From: Acuticoccus sp965213555 | GTDB taxonomy: Bacteria > Pseudomonadota > Alphaproteobacteria > Rhizobiales > Amorphaceae | Reading direction: 5' to 3' | DNA: 64,000 nucleotides | NCBI RefSeq assembly: GCF_965213555.1 | Contig: NZ_OZ243890.1 | Location: 3,100,001-3,164,000, forward strand | Shown: positions 8,065 through 17,290 of the stretch, piece after piece | Layout: every line of letters begins with the position of its first letter | Numbering within the stretch: position 1 is the stretch's first letter | Notes under the pieces: generated by a model | Told to the model about the DNA's origin: nothing | Database searches by the model: none | Seen by the model: the letters and a program-made list of their open reading frames with translations, nothing else | Made by a program: the position numbers and the translations under genes

Positions 8065-10059
8065 TCATGCGGGGGACGGGGCGGCGGTGCGCCCGGCGCG
8101 CATCGCGCGGAGGACGGGAACGGCGCACAGCGCGAGCCCGATCGCCGAAAGCTCGAGGTGGTTGAGCCCCAGCCCCTCGATGGTGGGGACGGCGAAGAAC
8201 AACCCGCCGGCGAGGAGGAGCGCGCGCATCAGGAGCCCGTCCCATCCCGTCAGCGGACCGGCGAAGCTCACGTAGCCCTGCAGCGCCATGGAGATGAATC
8301 CCACTCCAAGGAGGGCGGTCGCGAGGGTCACCGTCACCTCCACCGCCGAGCCCTCGCCGATGAGCGCCGGGTTCAGCACGAAGAAGAACGGCACGATGTA
8401 GATGACGCTACCGAGCCGCATCGCCTCGAGCCCGGTGCGCATGGCGTTGGAGCCGGCGAGCGTCGCCGCGGCGAACGCACCGAGCGCCACCGGCGGCGTG
8501 ATGAAGGAGACCATGCCCCAGTAGAGGATGAACAGGTGCACCGCGAGCTGGTTGAGCCCGCCCGCCTCGAGCGCCGGCGCGAGGACGACAGCGAGGAAGA
8601 TGTAGCACGCCGTCACCGTCATCCCCATGCCGAAGACGAACGCGGTGGCAGCGCCCATCAGGAGGAGGACGAACGTGTTGTCCCCAGCGATGAAGATGAG
8701 CTCGTTGACGAGGGTGCCGGCGAGGCCCGTGGCGGAGAACGCGCCGACGATGAGCCCGACGCCGAGGAGCACCGCGACGAGCTCGGCGAGGGCCGCGCCG
8801 ACCCCGACGATGAGCTCGCCGAGGCCCTTCAAGGTCAGTCGGTGCGAGTGCAGGACCTGGTTGACCACGAGGAGGAGGAGCGTCGCGTAGAACGGCGCCG
8901 TGGTCTCGAGCCGCCAACCGACCATGAGCGCGATGAGGAGCGCGAACACTCCGATGTAGAGCCAGCCGCTCTTCAGCGTCGCCAGGATGCGCGGCAGGTC
9001 GGGCAGGGGGATGCCTGCGAGCCGCTTGCGCCCGGCGTAGGCGTCGATCTGGACGAACAGGCCGAAGTAGAACAGGAGCGAGGGGATCGCGGCGGCGATC
9101 GCGATCTCGATGTAGGGGCGCGACAGGAACGAGGCCATGACGAAGGCCGTCGCTCCCATGATGGGCGGCATCAGGACGCCACCGGTGGAGGCGCATGCCT
9201 CCGTCGCGGCGGCCTTGTGGGCCGAGAAGCCGGTGCGCTTCATGGCTGGGATCGACACCGCGCCGGTGGTCAGCACGTTGGAGATCACCGAGCCCGACAT
9301 CGACCCCATGAAGCCGGAGGCGAAGATCGACACCTTCGCCGCGCCGCCGCGGTAGTGCCCGACGAGCGCCATCGCGAGGTCGTTGAAGAACTGTCCCCCG
9401 CCGGTCCGCTGCAGGACGGCGCCGAACACGATGAAGCCGATCACGAGGCTGCCGAAGGCGTTCATCGGGATGCCGAACGCGGCCTCCGAGGAGAAGATGT
9501 GGTAGGGCAGCGCCTCGATCGGCGGGCTCTGGAAGCCGGAGAACGGGTCAGGCACGTGCGAGGCGAAGGTCGGGTAGAACGCGAACAGCGTCACGATGAA
9601 GAAGAGCACCCAGCCCCCGGCCCGGCGCGTCGCCTCAAGGACGTGGACGAAGAAGGCGATGGCGATCCACTGCGCCGTCGGTGGCGCGGCGTACTCCCAT
9701 GCCTCCGCAAGGTTGGTGTCCGCCGTCCAGACGAGGTAGCCCGCAGTGACGAAGGCACCTCCAGCGAGCAGCCAATCGAGGACGGACGGTGCCCCGCCCT
9801 TCCTCCCGTTGATGCGGAAGACCAGGAAGGCGATGGCAAGGAAGAGCCCGGCGAGCGCGTAGAGGTAGCGCTGCTCGATGAGCACGCCGAACCAGGCGAG
9901 GTTGAACAGCTGGTAGACGACGAGGCACAGGCCCGCGGCGGTGCCGATCATGATGACCACGCGCGCCGCTGGTGAGACCGACTTCGCGGGGTCGATGACC
10001 TCCGGATGGGCGGCTTGGAAGGACGTGTCCACGTCGGTGGGGGTCGCGGTTTTGGTCAC
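8065..10059 (-). CDS. TRAP transporter fused permease (4TM/12TM, TAXI type)
   Basis: 664-residue integral membrane protein joining the small (DctQ-like) and large (DctM-like) TRAP membrane subunits. The first four or five helices cover about residues 25-170. The large part carries the family signature in GFMGSMSGSVISNVLTTGAV and in ASTGGVLMPPIMGATAFVMA. TRAP systems import organic acids or related anions using the sodium or proton gradient. The gene follows its TAXI receptor on the same strand after a 177-bp gap and precedes the beta-oxidation set by 60 bp. It may import that pathway's substrate, an inference from adjacency. Confidence 0.93.
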   Translation of the reverse strand: MTKTATPTDVDTSFQAAHPEVIDPAKSVSPAARVVIMIGTAAGLCLVVYQLFNLAWFGVLIEQRYLYALAGLFLAIAFLVFRINGRKGGAPSVLDWLLAGGAFVTAGYLVWTADTNLAEAWEYAAPPTAQWIAIAFFVHVLEATRRAGGWVLFFIVTLFAFYPTFASHVPDPFSGFQSPPIEALPYHIFSSEAAFGIPMNAFGSLVIGFIVFGAVLQRTGGGQFFNDLAMALVGHYRGGAAKVSIFASGFMGSMSGSVISNVLTTGAVSIPAMKRTGFSAHKAAATEACASTGGVLMPPIMGATAFVMASFLSRPYIEIAIAAAIPSLLFYFGLFVQIDAYAGRKRLAGIPLPDLPRILATLKSGWLYIGVFALLIALMVGWRLETTAPFYATLLLLVVNQVLHSHRLTLKGLGELIVGVGAALAELVAVLLGVGLIVGAFSATGLAGTLVNELIFIAGDNTFVLLLMGAATAFVFGMGMTVTACYIFLAVVLAPALEAGGLNQLAVHLFILYWGMVSFITPPVALGAFAAATLAGSNAMRTGLEAMRLGSVIYIVPFFFVLNPALIGEGSAVEVTVTLATALLGVGFISMALQGYVSFAGPLTGWDGLLMRALLLAGGLFFAVPTIEGLGLNHLELSAIGLALCAVPVLRAMRAGRTAAPSPA

Positions 10060-10203
10060 CTACGCCTCGAATGGAGGAGGGGCGCGCACCCGGCGAGCCG
10101 TCCGCTGGTCCGCGGATCGGTCCCGCTGGCTCGAGTTCTACGGCGGAGCGCGGCGCGGGCGCTCATGGAACGCGCGGCGCCGGGCTGCGGGACGTGGAGA
10201 GAA

Positions 10204-10224
10204 GCGCCGGTCCGGGGCCGGCGC
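10204..10224 (-). other. Intercistronic hairpin after TAXI receptor gene
   Basis: Perfect 7-bp arms GCGCCGG and CCGGCGC around a seven-base loop, placed 12 bp past the receptor stop in the gap before the permease. No T-tract follows. It probably stabilises the receptor message; this is inferred from position. Confidence 0.45.
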
Positions 10225-10236
10225 CGCAGGTCCGGG

Positions 10237-11466
10237 TTAGAAGTAGACCTCGAACCCGCCCTCCTCGAGGGCCTCACGGCGCGCCTCTGACCACGCGCTC
10301 TCCCAGTCGTCCGGGTTCGCCGCCTTCAAGTCCTCCCAGGCGGCCATCAGGGTCTCCTGCCGCGCGACGAGGTTGTCGTTGTGGGCCTGGGCCTCGTCCG
10401 ACCAGACGCCGGCCTCCTTGTAGTACCTGATGGCGCCATCATGGTACGGCATGACCCACTGGAAGTCCTGGAACTCGAGATTCCACCCATCAATCCCTGG
10501 CACCTTCCCAGAATATTCCGGATGAAGCTCCACCATCGCCTTCGTCATGTTGTAGACGAGGTCGTCCTCCTGCTCGGCCATCGTGATCAGTACGGGGTAG
10601 GCGTAGGTTGCTCCACGGTACTCGCCACCACCGTCGATGTTGGCACCCACCGTCGCGACGGTCGGAGTGTACCACGGGGCGACGGCAAGCATTCGGTCCC
10701 ATGCCTCCGTATCGTCCGGGTCCATCTCGGGCCAGTAGATCCCCTGCGGACTGGCGGCGGCCTCGTAGACCGGACCCGAGTTGGTGGAGCCGAAGCCGGC
10801 GTCCGTCTGGCCCTCGATGAAGCCCTTCCAGGCTGCGCCGTAGCCGCCGAACTCCACCTTCTCGACGTCGTCCCACGTCAGTCCGCCGAACGCGAGGTAA
10901 GCCTCCATGTTGACGTTGAGGGCGGGCGCTCCGACGACCCACGGGACGCGGAGCCCCTTCATGTCGGAGTACTCCGTCACGCCGCTCTGCACGGACGTCG
11001 CGACGGACTGGCCCTGACCGCCCTGGAAGTTGGCGATCGCGACGCGGATCGGCAGCGGCCCCCAGCTCTCCTCGGCGAACTCGTACACGGCCTCCTGCGC
11101 CATGAGGCAAGCGATGCCGGCGGCGGAGAAGTCGACGCGACCGCGGCGCAACGGCTCCGTGCGGGAGATGTCGTTCTTGCCCGGAAGGATGCGCAGGTTC
11201 GTACCGACGGCGTCCTGCAGCGCAGCGCCGATGGCGACCGCCTGGCTGTAGCCCGCCGAACCCGTGCCGTAGGCCGTCCAGGAAAGCTGGCGCGGCAGCT
11301 CGATGTCGGACGCGTTCTGCGCGATCGCACTCGAGGTCGGCACGGCGGAGATGGCGAGCGTGAGGCCGAGCCCAGCGACCGCGCCGGCCAGCAGCCGGTC
11401 GCTGCAGCGGGCTTCACGCCACACTGCTGCTGCAGGGTGCACTCGTCTCGCAAACATGGATCTCAC
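10237..11466 (-). CDS. TAXI-family TRAP transporter solute receptor
   Basis: Periplasmic receptor of the TRAP system, about 409 residues with a signal-like hydrophobic segment ending near AIAQ. The mature start has WTAYGTGSAGYSQAVAIGAAL, a hallmark of TAXI receptors, followed by RILPGKNDISRTEPLRRGRVDF. The GTG start is preferred because GGAGGA lies six bases upstream; an in-frame ATG three codons later (11457) is the alternative. An open stretch further upstream has no ribosome site. TAXI receptors bind small organic acids such as glutamate; the ligand here is not known. First gene of the TRAP set, perhaps co-transcribed with the beta-oxidation genes. Confidence 0.9.
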   Translation of the reverse strand: MRSMFARRVHPAAAVWREARCSDRLLAGAVAGLGLTLAISAVPTSSAIAQNASDIELPRQLSWTAYGTGSAGYSQAVAIGAALQDAVGTNLRILPGKNDISRTEPLRRGRVDFSAAGIACLMAQEAVYEFAEESWGPLPIRVAIANFQGGQGQSVATSVQSGVTEYSDMKGLRVPWVVGAPALNVNMEAYLAFGGLTWDDVEKVEFGGYGAAWKGFIEGQTDAGFGSTNSGPVYEAAASPQGIYWPEMDPDDTEAWDRMLAVAPWYTPTVATVGANIDGGGEYRGATYAYPVLITMAEQEDDLVYNMTKAMVELHPEYSGKVPGIDGWNLEFQDFQWVMPYHDGAIRYYKEAGVWSDEAQAHNDNLVARQETLMAAWEDLKAANPDDWESAWSEARREALEEGGFEVYF

Positions 11467-11929
11467 TGGCTCTCCTCCCATGGGCCTCGAACGGCCGCGC
11501 CTTTGCGGTGCGTTGCCCGCACCGTCGTGTTGATCGACAAGAAACCACGCTCCACCGCCGGTCGCTTCCAGCTGCGAAACGAGGTTCCAGCGCCCGAACT
11601 TGTCGTCCTCCCCGGGGCAAGTCAAGGAGAAGCGCGCCCGGCGTGCGGCGTCCGACGCGCCGTTTGCGGCGGGCGGAGGCGCGCGGCGTCGCTCACTCGT
11701 CCGGCGCTGTCGCCAGGCTGACGCGGCGACCTGCCGATGGCCTTCGGCCGTTTGTAATCGGCCGCGATCTTGTTACCCTGCGAAGCAGTTGCTCGGGCGG
11801 CGCAGGGCTTCGCCTGCTGCGGGTGCGTCCGCTGAGGTGGAGCGCCGGGGCGGGCGCGAAGACGTCAAAGGCGAGCGGAGAGGCAACGCGGGACGAGGCT
11901 CTTAGAGGCACGAGCGAGCAGGGTGGGCG
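11467..11929. other. Divergent intergenic region
   Basis: About 460 bp between the TAXI receptor (-) and ppx (+). It should contain both promoters, but I cannot assign -35 and -10 boxes with confidence. No convincing small gene or repeat was seen. Confidence 0.5.
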
Positions 11930-13066
11930 ATGAGCGTGCACGGCGAAGCGGAGGGACCGATCGGGGGCAGGGCCGTCGCGCGCCGCCGCGGCCCCGGCCC
12001 TGTCCGTCCGGCGCTCCCCGCACGGGCGCTCGCGACCTCCCGGCGCTACGCAGCGCTCGACCTCGGCACCAACAACTGCAGGCTCTTGATCGCGGAGGCG
12101 CGCGGCTCGGGCTTTCGCGTTGTCGACGGCTTCTCGCGCATCGTGCGGCTGGGCGAGCGCCTGTCGCGCGACGGCGTCCTGTCCGGTGAGGCGATGGACC
12201 GTGCCATCGAGGCGTTGAAGGTCTGCGCGCGCAAGCTCGAGGTCGCCGACGTCGCACGGGCGCGCCTCATCGCCACCGAGGCGTGCCGCGCCGCCGGCAA
12301 CGGCGCCCAGTTCGTCGACCGTGCTCGGGCGGAGACCGGGCTCACCATCGAGATCGTCGACCGTGAGACCGAGGCGCGCCTCGCCGTGGCCGGCTGTGCG
12401 CCGCTCATCGACGACGCGGCCGAGGGCGTCCTTCTGTTCGACATCGGCGGCGGCTCGTCGGAGATCGTCTGGCTCGATCTCACGAGCCGCTACCGCCTTG
12501 CCGGCCCCGCCCTCGTCCACTGCATCCGCGCCTGGACGTCGCTGCCGGTGGGCGTCGTCTCCCTCGCCGAGCGGCACGGCGGCACAAAGGTGGACGAGGC
12601 CGTCTTCCGCGCCATGGTGGAGGACGTGCTCGGCCTGCTCAGCCACGTCGACCCGCGGGGTGTCCTCGGCGAGGCGGTGGCGCGGGGTAGGGTGCACCTC
12701 CTTGGCACCTCGGGCACGGTGACGACGCTCGCCGGGCTGTTCCTCGGTCTCAAGCGGTACGACCGGCGGCAGGTCGACGGCACCTGGCTCGACCACCATC
12801 AGATCGACACGCTGATCGCTCAGCTCCTCGGCATGGACTTCGAGGAGCGTGTGGCGAACCCCTGCATCGGTGCCGACCGCGCGGACCTCGTCCTCGCCGG
12901 TTGCGCGATCCTCGAGGCGATCCGCCAGCGCTGGCCGTGCGAGCGGCTGCGCGTGGCCGACCGGGGGTTGCGCGAGGGCATGCTGATGGAGCTCATCGAG
13001 GGTGACCGGCTGAAGCGCCACCGCGATCGTCGCGCAGCGCCTTGCGCCGCGCCGACCCACGCCTGA
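11930..13066 (+). CDS. ppx: Ppx/GppA family phosphatase (exopolyphosphatase)
   Basis: 378 residues of the sugar kinase/actin-like Ppx/GppA superfamily, which removes terminal phosphates from polyphosphate or converts pppGpp to ppGpp. The first phosphate loop is ALDLGTNNCRLLI (about residue 42); the second nucleotide motif is LLFDIGGGSSEIVWL (about 166). TSGTVTTLAGL follows near 260. A basic N-terminal extension of about 35 residues precedes the fold. It lacks the long C-terminal domain of enterobacterial Ppx, as is common in alphaproteobacteria. rlmE follows 6 bp later, a familiar pairing in this class. The choice between polyphosphate and pppGpp cannot be made from sequence. Confidence 0.9.
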   Translation: MSVHGEAEGPIGGRAVARRRGPGPVRPALPARALATSRRYAALDLGTNNCRLLIAEARGSGFRVVDGFSRIVRLGERLSRDGVLSGEAMDRAIEALKVCARKLEVADVARARLIATEACRAAGNGAQFVDRARAETGLTIEIVDRETEARLAVAGCAPLIDDAAEGVLLFDIGGGSSEIVWLDLTSRYRLAGPALVHCIRAWTSLPVGVVSLAERHGGTKVDEAVFRAMVEDVLGLLSHVDPRGVLGEAVARGRVHLLGTSGTVTTLAGLFLGLKRYDRRQVDGTWLDHHQIDTLIAQLLGMDFEERVANPCIGADRADLVLAGCAILEAIRQRWPCERLRVADRGLREGMLMELIEGDRLKRHRDRRAAPCAAPTHA

Positions 13067-13072
13067 GCCCGC

Positions 13073-13834
13073 GTGCCGCGCCGGGGGCCGGGCGGACCGG
13101 GCAAGCGCGGTCCGGGGGAGGGGGCGGGCCCCGGCCGCGGCGAGGCCGAGGGCAGCCGCTCGCTCGCGAAGCGCGTGAAGACCGCCAAGGGTCGCAAGCT
13201 GTCCTCGACGCTGTGGATCCAGCGCCAGCTCAACGACCCCTACGTGCAGAGGGCCCGCGCCGCCGGCTACCGCTCGCGCGCCGCCTACAAGCTCATCGAG
13301 ATCGACGACAAGCACCGCCTGCTGCGACCCGGCCAGACCGTGGTCGACCTCGGCGCGGCGCCCGGCGGCTGGAGCCAGGTCGCGGCCGCGCGCACCCGGG
13401 CGACCAGCGGCCGCCCCGTCGTCGCCATCGACGTCCTGCCCATGGACCCCCTCGACGGGGTCACGATCCTCGTGGGGGACTTCAACGACCCGGACGCTTC
13501 AGCCCGGCTCGTGGAGGCGCTCGGCGGACGGCGACCGGACGTCGTCCTGTCCGACCTCGCGCCCGAGACGACGGGGCACCGCGCGACGGATCACCTGCGG
13601 ATCGTCGCGCTCGCCGAGCTCGCCCAGGACTTCGCGCTGCGCACGCTGGCGCCGGGCGGGGCGTTCCTCGCCAAGGTGTACCAGGGCGGCAGCGAAGCCG
13701 ACCTCCTCGCGGCGTTGCGCCGTGGCTTCCGCACCGTGCGCCACGTGAAGCCGCCCGCCTCGCGCCCCGCATCGCCGGAGACCTACGTGCTGGGGACCGG
13801 CTTCCGCGGTGCGCCGTTCCGGGGACCGGCGTGA
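13073..13834 (+). CDS. rlmE: 23S rRNA (uridine-2'-O-)-methyltransferase RlmE (FtsJ/RrmJ)
   Basis: 253 residues from a GTG start. It methylates the 2'-OH of a conserved uridine in the A-loop of 23S rRNA (U2552 in E. coli). The SAM-binding motif is VVDLGAAPGGWSQVAA. The K-D-K-E tetrad of ribose methyltransferases is visible: lysine in RSRAAYKLIE, aspartate in VLSDLAPETTGH, lysine in GGAFLAKVYQGG and glutamate in SRPASPETYVLG. A basic, glycine-rich extension of about 45 residues precedes the catalytic domain, longer than in E. coli. It is co-directional with ppx and ends next to the decayed insertion elements. Confidence 0.95.
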   Translation: MPRRGPGGPGKRGPGEGAGPGRGEAEGSRSLAKRVKTAKGRKLSSTLWIQRQLNDPYVQRARAAGYRSRAAYKLIEIDDKHRLLRPGQTVVDLGAAPGGWSQVAAARTRATSGRPVVAIDVLPMDPLDGVTILVGDFNDPDASARLVEALGGRRPDVVLSDLAPETTGHRATDHLRIVALAELAQDFALRTLAPGGAFLAKVYQGGSEADLLAALRRGFRTVRHVKPPASRPASPETYVLGTGFRGAPFRGPA

Positions 13835-14022
13835 GGCTGCCATCGGCTCGATGAGTGGCGCGGTGCGGGTCGCAAGCCAGGGTCTGCGGTCGACGACGTC
13901 CAGCCGCACAGGTGCCGGGCGACGGCGGTGCCCGTGCGGCCACGTCCGTCGACCCCCGCTCGGCAGTCTCCACCGGCGTGAGCAGGCGCTCGACGACGTT
14001 GCGTCCTCAGCGCGCGCGCACG

Positions 14023-14080
14023 CCGGCAGAAGCGGCTCGATGACCGACCACTCGACTTCGCTCCGATCGTACCGCGCCAC
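14023..14080 (-). pseudogene. IS5-family transposase N-terminal fragment, inverted
   Basis: About 20 codons read ARYDRSEVEWSVIEPLLP, matching the start of IS5-family transposases (consensus RYDLTDxEWxxIEPLLP). The similarity stops after LLP. It faces away from the larger IS5 remnant about 100 bp downstream on the plus strand, which lacks exactly this N-terminal part. An internal inversion or a separate copy could explain this. Confidence 0.6.
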
Positions 14081-14177
14081 GATCCACCCCCCGACTGATG
14101 AGACTTTGCATTCTCTCCGCGGCGCTTTAGGCAGCCTCGACCATGGGTTGAGGGCTTCGAGCACCGCCCGGATGGCA

Positions 14178-14840
14178 GCGCGCCGATGACCGGCGAGCGG
14201 CGAAGCGGCATGTTCTGCGTTCTGCGCACCGGATCTTCCTGGCGCCACCTGCCATCGCGCTACGGTCCGTCGACGACGGTGGACAACCGCGACGACGGAT
14301 GGGCCGAGCGCGGGGTCTGGCTGGCGATCTTCGAGGCGCTCGCCCGCAGGGAGCCGGCCGCTGACCGCGGATCGACAGCTCCATCGTGAAGGCCCATCAG
14401 CACGCCGCCGGCGGCAGGGCGCCCTGATCACGCCATCGGCCGTTCTCGTGCGGGACTGACGACAAAGCCCATGCCGTCGTCGACGAGCCTGGCCTGCCGC
14501 CCCGCTCCGTGGTGACGCCCGGTCGAGCCTCGGACAAGGCGACAGCTGCGGTGCTCCTCGACGGCCTGGTCCCCACGCCCAGCATCGTCGCCGACCGGGG
14601 TGACAGCGCCAAGGCGTTGATCGACTGGTGTGCCGAGCGCGGGGCGCGGGGCACGGGCCACAGTCCGACCCGGCGGAACGCGCGCGTCAGGCGCACCGTC
14701 GCGCCCGATCTCTACCGCCCGCGCAACGCTCGTCGAGCGGCACCTCAACACGCTCGAGCACGTCCGCCGCGTGGCGACCCGCTTGGACAGGCTCGCCCGC
14801 AACATCATGGCCGCCGTCGCTCCGGCCCCTCGCGGACTTG
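14178..14840 (+). pseudogene. IS5-family transposase remnant A
   Basis: Read across at least three frames, the segment aligns along the IS5 transposase: GMFCVLRTGSSWRHLPSRYG, then IDSSIVKAHQHAAGG, AIGRSRAGLTTK, KAHAVVDEPGLPPRSVVTPG, LLDGLVPTPSIVADRGDSA, and finally TLVERHLNTLEHVRRVATR with RLDRLARNIMAAV. Frameshifts fall near 14370, 14455 and 14725, and a nonsense codon follows HAAGGRAP. The DDE core is therefore not expressed as one chain. The N-terminal end is absent here; a matching piece lies inverted just upstream. Confidence 0.8.
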
Positions 14841-14879
14841 GCTACGGGCACCACGGGTGCACTACTCATACCAGCGTGC

Positions 14880-15960
14880 CTATTGGATGACGTGTCGGAT
14901 CCAGGGCTGAAGGCAGAGCGATCGCAGTCGACCAGCCTCGCCGACGAGGGCGTTCCAGGCCTTGCAGCAGGCGTCGACGATGGCCTCGGTGTCGCGCAGC
15001 AGGCGAAGGCTGGGGTGCCGCGCGCGCAGGGACAGCCAGACCCGCGCCATCGGGTTCACCATCGGGTTCAGCGGCAGCGAGTAGGGCGGCAGCGGCACCA
15101 GGGTGACGTTGGGCGGGATGACGAGCGCGCTCGCACCATGCCAGCCGGCCCCGTCGAAGACCATGACGGCGTGCTCGTCGGGGAGAAGCGTGTCGGCGAA
15201 GCGGTCGAGGAAGAGCTGCATCGCCGCGGTGCCGACCTCGGGCAGCACCAGGGCGAATGCAGCTTCGCCATCGGCTCGCGCGGCGTCGAACAGGTCGGTG
15301 AAGGAGAAGCGCCTGTCCTGCCGTCCCGGGGCGCGCTCGCCCTTCAGCCACCAGCGATGGCACAGCCGTCCCTTCTGGCCGACGCGCATCTCGTCCTGGA
15401 ACCAGAGGACGATGCGCTTGTCCGGGTGCGCCGCTGCGACCTCGTTCAGCGCGTTGCGGAGCCGTTTTTCGAACCCGGCACGCGCCTTCGCCGATGCCTT
15501 CGGATGCACCGGCCGCGCCTTCTGGTGCGAGAACCCCTCGCGCCGCAGGAGACGCGACAGGCTCTGCGGCGTGATCGTCTTGCCGAAGCGCTCCTCGAGC
15601 GAACGCGGCGAGGTCCGGCAGCGTCCAGGTCGACGCCATCGATCTTTGGATCGAGCCCTTGAAGATCCGCTCGGAAGGCAGCGCCAGTTCGCCGTCGGTG
15701 AGGGCAGGCCGGCGACCGGGTCCCGGCCGGTCGACGAGGCCCGCCAGACCTTCGGCATTGTACCGCGTCACGGCATCGCGCAGCGGCCGCCGCTCCATCC
15801 CGGCTGCGGCGGCGGCATCGGCGCGGCTCATCCCATCGAGCGCGTTGGCGATCGCGAGCAGGCGCTCCGCCGTTCGCACCGAGCGTTCGCGAAACGTCAG
15901 CTGCCTCAGCTTGCGCGCCGGCACAGCGTCGTCGATCCCCAGTCCCCGACCCATCATCAT
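14880..15960 (-). pseudogene. IS630-family transposase, frameshifted and catalytically damaged
   Basis: Starting at an ATG run, the first frame gives a helix-turn-helix part (AAAAAGMERRPLRDAVTRYNAEGLAGL and PGRRPALTDGE). One extra base near 15603 then shifts it. The second frame continues with LEERFGKTITPQSLSRLL, WFQDEMRVGQKGRL, VMVFDGAGWHGA and LPPYSLPLNPM. The first two acidic residues of the DDE triad are present. The third, expected as glutamate in a LNPMERVW-like motif, reads alanine, and a 12-bp tandem duplication adds four residues there. The original length would be about 360 residues, normal for the family. It is almost certainly inactive. Confidence 0.85.
15047..15070. repeat. 12-bp tandem duplication inside IS630 transposase
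   Basis: Two direct copies of CCATCGGGTTCA lie at the site of the third catalytic acid. On the coding strand they turn LNPM into LNPMVNPM. Confidence 0.8.
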
Positions 15961-15994
15961 GCCCCGCGAATCATCGATCCGCTCAAAAGGATAA

Positions 15995-16540
15995 GAGCCG
16001 AGCCGCGAGCCAGCGGGAAGGCGCGTCGGTATCAAGATCGAGGCAGCGCTGCCCCAGCCGCCGGCGTCTTCGAGCCCGCGCCACGTCCGGGCGAGCCTGC
16101 TCGGCCACGCGCAGGACTTTTTTTTGAGCGTGAGGCCGAGCCTGCGCACCGTCCGCCGCAGCGCAGTCACCGCGACGCTCACCCCGTGCGCCTGCCGACG
16201 GTGCCGGCGCACGTCGGCCGGCGTCGCGTCCTGGTTGGCGGTCATCAAGGTCTCGATCGTCCGCTCGCGCGCACGCCTGCAGGGCCGCCTGCCGTGGGTC
16301 GTTCGGGGTCGCCAGCTCGCCGGTCGTCCTGCGCCGCATCAGCGCCGTGTCGACGGAGGCGGCGCCGACGCCGGACCGTTCGGCGATCAGGCGCACCGCT
16401 TCGCCGGCGTCCACGGCCGCTACGAGGCGGTCGTCAGATCCCGGCCGAGGCTCGACCGCTCGCCCAAGGCACGGCTCCACCGAGGTGGTCCGCGCGATGC
16501 CGCCTCTTCCGATCCTTGCCGATGCGATCGCGGTCATCAT
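15995..16540 (-). pseudogene. IS630-family transposase 5' fragment (second element)
   Basis: Pieces in two frames match the N-terminal half of a different IS630 subgroup: LVAAVDAGEAVRLIAERSGV and TALMRRRTTGELATPNDPR, then NQDATPADVRRH and RQAHGVSVAVTALRRTVRRL leading to GLTLKKKS, then in another frame VLRVAEQARPDVARAR. The catalytic half is missing. The remnant ends where the other IS630 pseudogene begins, suggesting that one element inserted into or deleted the other. Confidence 0.7.
16118..16125 (-). other. A8 slippery run within IS630 fragment
   Basis: Eight consecutive A on the coding strand encode the KKK of LTLKKKS. The downstream matching frame is displaced by -1 exactly here. IS630-type elements are known to use A-runs for programmed -1 frameshifting, so this is probably a relict recoding site and not decay. 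Confidence 0.5.
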
Positions 16541-16627
16541 GGAGTCGCTCTGCGGTTTGTAATCTTGGTCGGGGGTCCCATCGGAGTGCGATCATGCTGC
16601 AGACTTCCGTCCGGTGGGGGTTTGTGC

Positions 16628-17290
16628 GTGGCGCATGACGACCTGAGCGACGGCGAGTGCGCGATGGTGGGGCCGCTTCCGCCGCCAGCAGCTGAGGGCG
16701 AGCGGTGTCTCGGCGACCGCCGTGTGCTCAACGGCATCGGCTGGTTCCTGCGCACCGCCTCGACGTGGCGCGACGGGCCGGCGCCCTACGGGCCATCCGA
16801 CGACGGTCTACGATCGGGTTGACGGTCCGAGGCGCTGGCCGCCACGGCGCCTGCCCCTCTCCATCGGGTCGACGGCTCCATTGTGAAGCCATCAGCACGC
16901 CACCGGGGAACGAACGGGGGCTCGGACCACGCCGTTGGTCGTTCAGGTCAACACTGATGACGGGCTCCCTGCCGACATGGAACCGGATCGGCTCGCCAGT
17001 CCGCTTCGTCATCACGCCCGGCAGGTCTCCGACAAGGCGACGGTTCTCCTCCACGGTCTGGCACCCGCGCTCGACATCGTCGCCGCCGCAGCGTCAGCAC
17101 GGGCGCGACCGCGACACCCCGATCCCGCGCAACGCGGCGTCTTGCGCGCGGTCGCGTCGGAGCCGGACCGGCTGCGGAACCTCATCGTGCCGATCTCAGC
17201 GTCCTGCATCGGGGACCTGCTCCGGCACGCCCGCAGCGTCCGCAGTGTTGTCGCGACGGCATCATCCTGCCTCCGGCTGCAGGGCCAGGA
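16628..17290 (+). pseudogene. IS5-family transposase remnant B
   Basis: Begins with AHDDLSDGECAMVGPLPPP and GDRRVLNGIGWFLRTASTWR, matching the IS5 N-terminal domain. It is then broken near 16800. Further pieces in other frames read VQVNTDDGLPADMEPDRLA and RQVSDKATVLLHGLAPALDI, the central catalytic region. The end is weak. The sequence differs clearly from remnant A, so it is a separate, older copy. Confidence 0.7.

Noticed and set aside
11467..11929. Riboswitch or small RNA in the 460-bp divergent gap
   Set aside because: No recognisable aptamer core or strong terminator was found by eye. A covariance-model search would be needed.
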